Shown: in pieces, positions 1-6,255 of the stretch
Position numbering within the stretch: position 1 is the first letter of the stretch
How the letters are laid out: every line of letters starts with the position of its first letter
Source of the DNA: BQJU01 sp964015035
GTDB taxonomy: Bacteria > Bacteroidota > Bacteroidia > Chitinophagales > Saprospiraceae
Reading direction: 5' to 3'
Assembly (NCBI GenBank): GCA_964015035.1
Contig: CAXHCA010000094.1
Location: forward strand, 1 to 25,720
Length of the DNA: 25,720 nucleotides
Made by a program: the position numbers and the translations under genes
Notes under the pieces: generated by a model
Databases searched by the model: none
Told to the model about the DNA's origin: nothing
The model's input: only the letters and a program-made list of their open reading frames with translations

Positions 1-63
1 ACTGAATAGCTTGCCCGAATATACTTCAGGGACTACCTCCAAACATGCACTTAGGGATAGGGT
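1..63 (-). repeat. Interspersed inverted-repeat element, copy 1, cut by window edge
   Basis: Read on the minus strand this begins with a terminal sequence close to CTTAGTGCATGTTTGGAGGT (positions 35-54, one internal mismatch) and continues into a core at 1-37. That core is identical over 37 bases to 19968-20004 on the plus strand. The element must continue to the left of the window. It lies just downstream of the SDR gene and has no coding potential. The family is described further at the two other copies. Confidence 0.75.
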
Positions 64-98
64 TTAGGCGGTAAACTACTTCCCTAAAACATTATCCC
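54..98 (-). terminator. Possible hairpin at the 3' end of the SDR gene
   Basis: GGGATA at 54-59 pairs with TATCCC at 93-98. Inside it GTTTAGG at 62-68 pairs with CCTAAAAC at 83-90 with one bulged A. The stem overlaps the stop codon of the SDR gene. There is no following T-run on the minus strand, so termination is only a guess; it could equally be part of the repeat element beside it. Confidence 0.25.
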
Positions 99-940
99 TT
101 TTTAATTGCTTTGATCATTTGTATCGGTGTTTTGTGTGGTCTTCCACTAGCCCTCTCAAAATCTGACGACACATCGTAAAAACCATTATGTATACCTTCG
201 TAGATCCCGGCAATTACCGTGCCTAGAAATGCGCCTAATGCCTCTTTTCTTTCCTTCTGGTAAGCGGCCACAGAAATAGGGTTGAATGAGAGATCCGTCC
301 GATATACCTGATTGATCAATTCGGCTAATTCCCCCTGGGTAATGGCTTCGCCAACCAAGTTGTAGACCTGGCCATTGTGCTTTTTATCAAGAAGCATTTG
401 AGCATAAGCACAACCGAGTTCTTCTCTGCTAGTATAAGCACATTTTCCATCCCCTGCACAATTTCTAATCTCGCCATCTTTAATATAATGGTCAATATAC
501 TCCAGATCTGGTTCGATGTAAATTCCATTTCTACCGATAACCCATTGGAGTCCCGATTCCTGAATGTCTCTTTCTGTCTGTCGATTGCTTTTCACTATAG
601 GGCTAAATGCCGTATTATTTTCATCGCCCACAATGCTGGTGTACACTATTTTTTTTACTCCATTTTGCTTGGCCGCTTCAATTACATTTCTGTGTTGTTG
701 GATTCTCTTTTGGGGATCATCCATTCCGGAAACCAAAAGAACCGCATCGACACCTTGTAAAGCTTCGTCAAAATCCTGACGATTATTGTAATCTCCCTGT
801 CGGATTTCAATCCCCAGATGTTTTGCCTTTTCAGGGGTGCGTGCTATGCCAATGACCTGGTCTTTGCCGATTTCATTTATCAGTTGTTTAGCAATGGCAG
901 CCCCCAATTGTCCGCTTGCTGATGTTATTGCAATTTTCAT
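92..940 (-). CDS. NAD(P)-binding SDR/NmrA-like oxidoreductase (QorB-like)
   Basis: Atypical short-chain dehydrogenase of the NmrA/QorB group, which use NAD(P)H to reduce quinones or act as redox sensors. The N-terminus opens with a beta strand and a nucleotide-binding loop (MKIAITSASGQLG), as in QorB. A YTS motif follows the fourth strand (KKIVYTSIVGDE), and the C-terminal half has the usual substrate-domain features (GKCAYTSREELGCAYA, GQVYNLVGE). It is the last gene of a minus-strand run. The start at 940 is chosen because the Rossmann strand begins there; in-frame ATG at 949 and TTG at 970 would add 3 or 10 residues that look like leader sequence. Length of about 280 residues is normal for the family. 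The true substrate cannot be read. Confidence 0.85.
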   Translation of the reverse strand: MKIAITSASGQLGAAIAKQLINEIGKDQVIGIARTPEKAKHLGIEIRQGDYNNRQDFDEALQGVDAVLLVSGMDDPQKRIQQHRNVIEAAKQNGVKKIVYTSIVGDENNTAFSPIVKSNRQTERDIQESGLQWVIGRNGIYIEPDLEYIDHYIKDGEIRNCAGDGKCAYTSREELGCAYAQMLLDKKHNGQVYNLVGEAITQGELAELINQVYRTDLSFNPISVAAYQKERKEALGAFLGTVIAGIYEGIHNGFYDVSSDFERASGRPHKTPIQMIKAIKKG

Positions 941-979
941 AGTTTTCATTTTTATTTCATTTATTTTCAAATCGAAATA

Positions 980-1609
980 TTAGGCCTTGCTTATTCTTTG
1001 TGCTTTTCTGAAGGCAAGTATCTTTTCTTTCACAAAAGGCAGTCTAATTACAAAACCTAAACCGACTACCACAGCATAAATTATCCACGTTTTTTCTAAA
1101 ATTGCTATATGCAAAAGGCTCAAAATAATAGCTACGTAAGCCAGACTTTGTAGTTTTTTCCATTTCGATTTCAGCCACTTCATGGACCTTCGATTGGAGG
1201 TAAAAAACAACGGAATTAAAATCAAAACCGCAATAAATCCAGCAATATAATTGAATTGCGAAAAGGTTTCCACAAAGCCTTCTGCCCAGATAAAAAAGAA
1301 AAAGTGCAGAAAACTCCATACCGCGGTAGCAATACCCATTGCTTGCCTGACAAAAAGATTGGTAATACCAAAAAGGATAAAGAAAGGGGTCATTGTCAAA
1401 ACAGCGGTCATCCATCGGATGGCGAACTCTCCCGTGACATGGTACATCATTTCGAGGGGCGTTCTTCCACTTTCACCAGCACTTTCGACTAATGAAATAG
1501 ATAACCCATTGGTCAGATCAACATTCACCATATTGAAAATAACCAACATGGGGAGTACTGCCAGTACAGCAACAATTATCCAACCGTAATTTTTTTTTAC
1601 GAATTTCAT
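980..1609 (-). CDS. MsrQ-like ferric-reductase-type haem membrane protein
   Basis: A 209-residue polytopic membrane protein with about six hydrophobic segments (roughly 10-28, 62-85, 92-109, 118-137, 154-171, 173-190). It resembles the MsrQ branch of the ferric-reductase-like transmembrane family. The matching marks are TGEFAIRW (59-66), a histidine in WSFLHFFF (H102), a TSNRRSMKWLKSKWKKL cytoplasmic stretch and a histidine in SLLHIAI (H167). MsrQ passes electrons from a quinone or flavin to a periplasmic partner through b haem. The odd point is Q154: the family pattern W-K-x-L-H has histidine there, thought to be a haem ligand. No msrP is adjacent. It starts one base after the stop of the upstream small gene, so the two are probably translated together. 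Confidence 0.75.
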   Translation of the reverse strand: MKFVKKNYGWIIVAVLAVLPMLVIFNMVNVDLTNGLSISLVESAGESGRTPLEMMYHVTGEFAIRWMTAVLTMTPFFILFGITNLFVRQAMGIATAVWSFLHFFFFIWAEGFVETFSQFNYIAGFIAVLILIPLFFTSNRRSMKWLKSKWKKLQSLAYVAIILSLLHIAILEKTWIIYAVVVGLGFVIRLPFVKEKILAFRKAQRISKA

Positions 1610-1610
1610 C

Positions 1611-1808
1611 TTATTTATTTGTCTTGAATGATTGTAGTTCCTGTTCTAATGCCTCCGATTTTTCCTTGTATTTCATCATAGCTTTTTTTAACTGAGCTAT
1701 TTTTTTGAAAGCTTCCTCATCTTGAACCGCCCGATAGGAAATCACGCCATCTTTTTCCGTTGTTTTTGATTTACTACCACAAGTTGGGCAAGTTGATATT
1801 TTACTCAT
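1611..1808 (-). CDS. Small CPxCG protein with helical tail
   Basis: A 65-residue protein with one CPTCG knuckle (C7, C10) followed by a highly charged, lysine/glutamate-rich helix (about 29-62) that looks like a coiled coil. A single CxxC pair is half a zinc ribbon, so metal binding would need a dimer or a partner. It starts with ATG at 1808, five bases after the methyltransferase stop, and ends one base before the MsrQ-like start. This tight packing argues for a real gene in the operon. Function unknown. Confidence 0.65.
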   Translation of the reverse strand: MSKISTCPTCGSKSKTTEKDGVISYRAVQDEEAFKKIAQLKKAMMKYKEKSEALEQELQSFKTNK

Positions 1809-1813
1809 GATTT

Positions 1814-2440
1814 TTATTTTTTTAAAGTGATTAAAATCGCCTTATCGCCAAATACAGCGTGCAACTGATACCGAGAGTCTTGACGCACTGTTTTTAAAAA
1901 CAACTGACTGTCAGGCATATCTGCATTATCTACATAAATAAGGGTATTAGTATGAAAATTTGGTTCTAGCATTTGGAATAGCGGCAAGTACAGATCTTTC
2001 CATCCATCTAATAGCAACAAATCTATCGGATCCTTGTGATTTTTTAAAGTTGCCAAAGCATCACCTATTCTAACTTCGATAAGGTCGTTGACTCCTGCTG
2101 CTTCAAAGTTTTTAATGGCTTGTCGGGCTTTGGATTCAATTAATTCTGTGGTGATAATTCGCCCACCAGTTTCCAATACACCTTGTGCTAAAAACAGTGT
2201 AGAGACACCAAAAGAAGTCCCAAACTCAACGATATTTTTGAGGTTGTTTTCTTTAATCAACTGCACTAAATCCGCTCCTTGTTCTTTAGAAATGGAGAGA
2301 TAGGCATCTTTAAAATCTGAGGGTTGCATGGATCTGAATATGCTTTTTGTTGCTCCTTTCATCAATCTAAGCATATCGCACTTAGAGTCGTTGTATAGGT
2401 TCGCTAAAGTTGTTTTTATTTGCTCTTGTTGTTTAATCAT
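1814..2440 (-). CDS. Class I SAM-dependent methyltransferase (O-methyltransferase type)
   Basis: A 208-residue Rossmann-fold methyltransferase. Motif I is VEFGTSFGVS (71-80), which binds S-adenosylmethionine. An acidic residue ending the next strand follows at E99, then a GDA motif (126-128) and DLLLLDGWKDLY (140-151). The last of these resembles the D-x-x-F-x-D-x-x-K-x-x-Y region of catechol and caffeoyl-CoA O-methyltransferases. The N-terminal 50 residues are helical, as in that group. The acceptor is unknown; a quinol, catechol or other small phenol would fit the quinone-type SDR and MsrQ-like neighbours, but that is inference. It is the first gene after the AraC regulator, with a 154-base gap holding a long hairpin. 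Confidence 0.8.
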   Translation of the reverse strand: MIKQQEQIKTTLANLYNDSKCDMLRLMKGATKSIFRSMQPSDFKDAYLSISKEQGADLVQLIKENNLKNIVEFGTSFGVSTLFLAQGVLETGGRIITTELIESKARQAIKNFEAAGVNDLIEVRIGDALATLKNHKDPIDLLLLDGWKDLYLPLFQMLEPNFHTNTLIYVDNADMPDSQLFLKTVRQDSRYQLHAVFGDKAILITLKK

Positions 2441-2474
2441 CCCGATATTTTTTTAGGAAGGTCGGAAAAAGTAG

Positions 2475-2485
2475 CATGCACTAAG
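2475..2485. other. Possible 11-base relic of the inverted-repeat element
   Basis: CATGCACTAAG here equals 11 bases of the terminal repeat found at 24599-24609. It sits upstream of the methyltransferase start and next to the long hairpin at 2508-2556. At this length it may be chance, so it is recorded only as a possible degraded copy. Confidence 0.2.
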
Positions 2486-2507
2486 AAGATTCCTCACTTC
2501 AAAACTT

Positions 2508-2556
2508 TAGTGATTTAGTACTGCAAAAGTGCAGGCTTTTTGCAGTGCTATCACTA
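2508..2556. other. Long hairpin between the AraC gene and the methyltransferase gene
   Basis: Positions 2516-2528 pair with 2538-2550 (13 pairs, one G-U). After a two-base bulge, 2508-2513 pair with 2551-2556 (6 more pairs), giving a 19-pair stem with a nine-base loop (2529-2537). It lies 39 bases past the AraC stop and about 68 bases before the methyltransferase start. On the minus strand the stem is not followed by a real T-run, so it could be a weak terminator, a structured leader, or a palindromic regulator site for the AraC protein encoded beside it. Confidence 0.6.
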
Positions 2557-2594
2557 TCAAAATGATGATAAAAACAGTAAAAGTATAACCAGCC

Positions 2595-3476
2595 TTATTT
2601 TTGCTGTCTGAATTTGAGTGGAGTGGTTTGGGTGTTCTTTTTGAAGAATTTAATCATATTGGCGGGTTCCTCAAAGCCTGTCTGATAAGCTATTTCTTTT
2701 ATGGATAGCCTGGTAGATACCAGATATCGTTTGATTTCTATGGTTACAAAATCATCAATAAAAGTTTTCACCGTTTTGCCTGTCATTTTTTTTACAACAT
2801 CATTGAGAAACTTATAGGAGACCAACAATTTATCAGCATAAAACCTTGAACTTCTTGTATTTGCATACTCCTTTTCCAGCATTTTTTTAAAAGAGCCAAA
2901 TATTTCCAGCCAACGCACTTTAACGCTATGGACAGCCGATTGCATTTCTTTGGCTCGTTCTGCTTTGAGTAATAATACATGCAGCAGGGTGCGTAACATA
3001 TCAGATTTTGCGAAATCATTGGGAAAAACATATTCTTCATGCAGTTTATTGGCTAAACCAATAAAGCTGTCTTGTCTCATTTCTTTTTGATGAATAACGG
3101 GGGATTCAATATGATAATTAAATAACCGATTCAATTTGAGGTTTTCCGATAGAAGGTAGTATTTTTCGATAAATACACCACTAAAAACAATGGCAAATCC
3201 ATCAGCTTCCCGCAAGCCTTCCTCAAAACGATGCACTTGGTTTTTAGCTATAAATAGTGCACTTCCTGCTTTTAAAGTATAGGATTTAAAATCGACAAAA
3301 TGGGTGTATGATTTTTTGCTGACAATCAGAATAAGAAAAAAGTTAATTCTGTGAGGGGCAAAGGGGTCATGGTCTTTTGATCGTTGTAGCCTGGAGGAGA
3401 GTTGGGTGAAAGTCATCACCTCAATTTCCATGCTTTTGTACCTATTGAATAATATGTTTGGTATTTCTTTTTCCAT
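2595..3476 (-). CDS. AraC-family transcriptional regulator
   Basis: A 293-residue regulator with an N-terminal cupin-like effector domain (about 20-150, including APHRINFFLILIV and GSALFIAKNQVHRF) and a C-terminal AraC double helix-turn-helix in the last 85 residues. The second helix-turn-helix is recognisable as LSIKEIAYQTGFEEPANMIKFFKKNTQTTP (given here in part of its family pattern: I-A-Y-x-x-G-F, then F-F-K, then T-P). The start is ATG at 3476; the reading frame is open to a TTG at 3494 but nothing supports it. It is the promoter-proximal gene of the minus-strand group and plausibly controls the four genes downstream. Its effector cannot be read. Confidence 0.85.
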   Translation of the reverse strand: MEKEIPNILFNRYKSMEIEVMTFTQLSSRLQRSKDHDPFAPHRINFFLILIVSKKSYTHFVDFKSYTLKAGSALFIAKNQVHRFEEGLREADGFAIVFSGVFIEKYYLLSENLKLNRLFNYHIESPVIHQKEMRQDSFIGLANKLHEEYVFPNDFAKSDMLRTLLHVLLLKAERAKEMQSAVHSVKVRWLEIFGSFKKMLEKEYANTRSSRFYADKLLVSYKFLNDVVKKMTGKTVKTFIDDFVTIEIKRYLVSTRLSIKEIAYQTGFEEPANMIKFFKKNTQTTPLKFRQQK

Positions 3477-3619
3477 GCTATTTTTTTGCACCAACCGATC
3501 AGAGTAAGTTTCAATTTCGTTTTTGATGACTAAAATTGTCGATTGCTATAGTTTTGGTGTTGCGAAATGCTACTTCAAAACGTATTTCAGGCATGAGCAG
3601 ACTGTTTTGGAAAAGTGAT
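3477..3619. other. AT-rich upstream region of the AraC gene
   Basis: Non-coding stretch between the AraC start and the GC-rich element. It should hold the AraC promoter on the minus strand, but no clear match to the TAnnTTTG element was found. Confidence 0.3.
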
Positions 3620-3729
3620 GCGCCCGCGTGAGGTGCCTGGAGTGCAGCCGTAGCGCAGCGCAGGCTGGCCCGCAGGGCTAAGGCGAATGCCGCACACGGA
3701 AGGGACCGGCCCCAAAAGGGGACACGCCC
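3620..3729. repeat. GC-rich structured intergenic element (REP-like or RNA)
   Basis: By direct count 79 of the 110 bases at 3621-3730 are G or C (72%), against about 40% on the left and 45-50% on the right. It is rich in short inverted pieces, for example CAGCC/GGCTG around the TAGCGCAGCGC stretch, GCCC-GCA-GGGC, and CCCC-AAAA-GGGG near the right end. No reading frame with protein character is visible. I recall GC-rich intergenic repeats of this general style in Bacteroidota genomes, but only one copy is present here, so repeat status is inference. It lies between the AraC gene and the end of metF and may also serve as the metF terminator region. Confidence 0.5.
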
Positions 3730-3740
3730 AAAAAATCAAA

Positions 3741-4697
3741 TTAATAGACCTGTTCTACCACAGACCGGATCGTATCAGAATCGCCCATGGTATAATAGTG
3801 CAGACAGGGAACTCCTGCCTTTTTGAGTTCCTTAGACTGAGCGGCACACCACTCGATACCCGCCTGGCGACGCGCCTCTCCATTTTTGGCATTGCTGATT
3901 TCTTTGACCAATTCAGTGGGTAAATCGGTATGAAAGAGGCGGGGCAATGAATTGAGCTGATACATTTTGGTGACTGGCTTCAAGCCGGGAACGATGGGCA
4001 CATCAATGCCTGCTTCTCGACATGCTTTGACATAATTGAAGTAATGCTTATTGTCAAAAAACATCTGGGTCACGATATAATTGGCCCCGGCTTCTATCTT
4101 GGCCTTGGTAAAGGCGAGGTCTTGCTCAAAATTTGGCGATTCAAAATGCTTTTCCGGATAGCCGGCAATGCCGATACAAAAATCCGTTTTTAAGCCATTT
4201 TCGATATTGGAATCCAGGTATTTGCCCGCGTTCATTTGCCCGATCTGTCGCACCATATCGATGGCGTATTCGTGTCCTCCTTCCTCGGGAATAAATCGGC
4301 CTTCAAACTGTCTGGCATCGCCGCGAAGTGCCAATACATTATTGATATTCAGAAAATTAAGATCAATCAAGGCATTTTCTGTATCTTCCTGAGTGAAGCC
4401 ACCACAAATGAGATGTGGCACGGCATCGACGCCGTAGCGATGCATGATGGCTGCACAAATGCCTACGGTACCCGGGCGCTTTCGGATGGAGGTTTTCTCG
4501 TAATAACCGCTCTCCCGCTTTTTATAGATAAATTCCTCCCGGTGATAAGTCACATCAATGAAGGGCGGCTTAAACTCCATCAGGGGGTCGAGGGTATCAA
4601 AAATAGCCTGCATACTGCCCCCTTTTAGTGGCGGTAGTACTTCAAAGGAGATGAGTGTTTGGCCATTGGCCTTTTCGAAGTATTCGGTAACTTTCAT
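3741..4697 (-). CDS. metF: 5,10-methylenetetrahydrofolate reductase
   Basis: Cytoplasmic FAD enzyme that reduces 5,10-methylene-THF to 5-methyl-THF for methionine synthesis. With the start at 4697 it has 318 residues, the usual size for bacterial MetF. The TIM-barrel signatures are all visible: ISFEVLPP with E19 (equivalent to the catalytic Glu28 of E. coli MetF), NNVLALRGD with D127, and ANYIVTQMFFDN with Q211. The frame is open 36 codons further upstream to 4805, but the extension is rich in basic residues, lacks similarity to the family, and contains a candidate -10-like element at 4721-4728. I therefore prefer ATG 4697, where the protein begins MKVTEYF as in relatives. It is divergent from the tetR operon. 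Confidence 0.95.
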   Translation of the reverse strand: MKVTEYFEKANGQTLISFEVLPPLKGGSMQAIFDTLDPLMEFKPPFIDVTYHREEFIYKKRESGYYEKTSIRKRPGTVGICAAIMHRYGVDAVPHLICGGFTQEDTENALIDLNFLNINNVLALRGDARQFEGRFIPEEGGHEYAIDMVRQIGQMNAGKYLDSNIENGLKTDFCIGIAGYPEKHFESPNFEQDLAFTKAKIEAGANYIVTQMFFDNKHYFNYVKACREAGIDVPIVPGLKPVTKMYQLNSLPRLFHTDLPTELVKEISNAKNGEARRQAGIEWCAAQSKELKKAGVPCLHYYTMGDSDTIRSVVEQVY

Positions 4698-4720
4698 GGA
4701 TCGCTTTTCATTTGCGGGTA

Positions 4721-4728
4721 CAAAACTA
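4721..4728 (-). promoter_or_regulatory. Candidate metF promoter -7 element
   Basis: On the minus strand this reads TAGTTTTG, an exact match to the Bacteroidota -7 consensus TAnnTTTG, 24 bases upstream of the preferred metF ATG. No convincing -33 TTTG is seen at the right distance, so confidence is limited. Its position inside the longer open frame supports the shorter metF start. Confidence 0.35.
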
Positions 4729-4839
4729 GCGATATTCTTTATAAAAAGCACTTCTTTGTTGGCATGGGTTGTTCCTATTCTTCTTTCATCGGTCCCAGGC
4801 TTCATTTTATCGGGTTTTAATGCTTTTTCGTCGCGTAGG

Positions 4840-4871
4840 CTTGTTTTTAAAAGTAAAACAGCATACTTTTG
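4840..4871 (+). promoter_or_regulatory. Bacteroidota-type promoter for the tetR operon
   Basis: CTTG at 4840-4843 is followed after 20 bases by TACTTTTG at 4864-4871. This fits the -33 (TTTG/TTG), 19-21 spacer, -7 (TAnnTTTG) layout of primary-sigma promoters in Bacteroidota. Predicted transcription start is about 30 bases before the tetR ATG at 4908. Confidence 0.65.
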
Positions 4872-4886
4872 AATGACCGTTCAGTC
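4871..4886. promoter_or_regulatory. Palindromic TetR operator
   Basis: GAATGACC GTTCAGTC is an imperfect dyad: 12 of 16 positions match its own reverse complement (GAnTGAnC GnTCAnTC). The size and TGA...TCA half-sites are typical of TetR operators. It abuts the -7 element and covers the expected transcription start, so bound repressor would block the promoter. It lies 22 bases before the tetR start, pointing to autorepression of the whole operon. Confidence 0.65.
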
Positions 4887-4907
4887 AATTAAAAATAAGG
4901 TATGTAG

Positions 4908-5489
4908 ATGTCGCCAAGAACAAAGCAGCAGAATGAGGAAATCCGGCAAAAGCGTATGGCCATCATTAAAGAGACGGCCCTGGAATTGTTTGGCAGATTG
5001 GGATACCACAGTACATCGATCAGTAGGATTGCGAAGGAGGCTGGTATTTCAAAAGGGTTGCTGTACAATTATTTTAATGGAAAAGAAGAACTGCTTGAGG
5101 CCATTTTGATGGATGCAATGGACAGTAGTGAGGTATGGTGGAACGAAATCATGAACAACATAGCCGACCCTTATGAGCAGCTCAAGCAAATTACAGAGAT
5201 GGCTATACAGATGATCACACACGATCTGCATCATTGGCGTTTGCTGACCTCTTTGGCTTTTCAGGTGGACGTACTAAAAAGCCTGGAACCGGTATTGATG
5301 AGAAAGCAGGAGGTAATGATAGCACAAACCGTAGATCTTTTTGAGCGATTGGGGGTGGAAGACCCCAAGCACGAGGCCTTTTATTATGGGGCCTTGATGG
5401 ATGGAATTTTCCTGCACTACATGAATTTAGGAGAGCAGTACCCGTTGCAAGAAATGATGAATTTTATTTTGACCCGTTATAAAAAATAA
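4908..5489 (+). CDS. TetR/AcrR-family transcriptional repressor
   Basis: A 193-residue TetR-type regulator. The N-terminal helix-turn-helix is at about 37-57 (SISRIAKEAGISKGLLYNYF), followed by the family's F/Y-x-x-K-E-E-L motif (NGKEELLEAIL). The all-helical C-terminal 130 residues form the ligand-binding and dimer domain and carry no family-specific signature I can name. It is the first gene of a six-gene operon; the next gene starts seven bases after its stop. The palindrome at 4871-4886 is its probable operator. Such regulators usually sense a hydrophobic ligand or fatty-acid derivative, which would fit an envelope transporter, but the ligand is unknown. Confidence 0.9.
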   Translation: MSPRTKQQNEEIRQKRMAIIKETALELFGRLGYHSTSISRIAKEAGISKGLLYNYFNGKEELLEAILMDAMDSSEVWWNEIMNNIADPYEQLKQITEMAIQMITHDLHHWRLLTSLAFQVDVLKSLEPVLMRKQEVMIAQTVDLFERLGVEDPKHEAFYYGALMDGIFLHYMNLGEQYPLQEMMNFILTRYKK

Positions 5490-5496
5490 TCTAAAA

Positions 5497-6249
5497 ATGA
5501 AAAAGCTAAGTATAGTCTTGTTGGCGCTCTTGATAGTCCAGATGGCCTGGCCCCAGCAAGACTTAACCGCCAAAGAAATCATTACCAAAGCCGATGAGAA
5601 ACTGAAGGGATCGAGTAGTGAAGGGACGATCAAAATGACGATCGTACGGCCGAGCTGGTCTCGGGAAATGACCATGAAAATGTGGAGTAAGGGCGATGAC
5701 CTCAGCCTGATTTATGTAGAAGCGCCGGCCAGAGATAAAGGAACGGCCTTTCTGAAAAGAGGTAAGGAAATCTGGAACTGGCAACCGTCTATTGATCGCT
5801 CCATCAAATTACCACCGAGCATGATGATGCAATCATGGATGGGATCGGATTTCACCAACGACGATCTGGTGAAGCAGTCTTCCATTGTGACCGACTACAA
5901 CCATAAGCTACTGGGGAAAGAAAAAGTTGAAGGCCGAGAGACCTACAAAGTAGAACTGATTCCCAAAGAAGATGCGGCGGTGGTCTGGGGAAAAATACTG
6001 GTATGGGTAGATACGCAGGAATTTATGCAATTAAAGACCGAATTCTACGACGAAGACGACTACTTGGTGAATACCATGCTCGGAAAAGACATTAAAATGC
6101 TCGGGGGGAAATTGCTACCGGCCATCATGGAGGTCATACCAGAGGATGAAGAAGGAAACAAAACGATCATCGAGTACTTGTCCCTGAAATTTGATCAGCC
6201 GATCAATGACAATTTCTTTTCCGTACAGAACATGAAACGAGTAAAATAA
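5497..6249 (+). CDS. LolA-like outer-membrane lipoprotein-sorting protein
   Basis: A 250-residue protein with a Sec signal peptide (about 1-19, MKKLSIVLLALLIVQMAWPQ) and a LolA/LolB-type fold of the group often annotated as outer membrane lipoprotein-sorting protein (PF17131-like). The marks are KADEKLKG after the signal, a long run of beta strands, PARDKGTAFLKRGKEIWNW (78-96) and the group's signature SWMGSDFTNDDL (113-124). LolA-fold proteins hold acyl chains in a half-barrel and ferry lipids or lipoproteins across the periplasm. It is not a canonical LolA: it is longer and sits with dedicated permeases. It lacks a lipobox, so it is probably soluble in the periplasm. The next gene starts six bases after its stop. 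Confidence 0.85.
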   Translation: MKKLSIVLLALLIVQMAWPQQDLTAKEIITKADEKLKGSSSEGTIKMTIVRPSWSREMTMKMWSKGDDLSLIYVEAPARDKGTAFLKRGKEIWNWQPSIDRSIKLPPSMMMQSWMGSDFTNDDLVKQSSIVTDYNHKLLGKEKVEGRETYKVELIPKEDAAVVWGKILVWVDTQEFMQLKTEFYDEDDYLVNTMLGKDIKMLGGKLLPAIMEVIPEDEEGNKTIIEYLSLKFDQPINDNFFSVQNMKRVK

Positions 6250-6255
6250 CCAACT

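Noticed and set aside
59..72. Word TTTAGGCGGT shared with 19850-19859
   Set aside because: A ten-base match in 25 kb is not significant and its orientation does not agree with the repeat copies beside it.
377..760. Plus-strand frame of 127 codons over the SDR gene
   Set aside because: It is a shadow of the minus-strand gene, which has clear family motifs.
4698..4805. Longer metF reading frame with 36 extra residues
   Set aside because: The added part does not resemble MetF, and a promoter-like element lies within it.
4698..4907. SAM or cobalamin riboswitch before metF
   Set aside because: The gap is short and shared with the tetR promoter; no conserved riboswitch core or long leader was seen.
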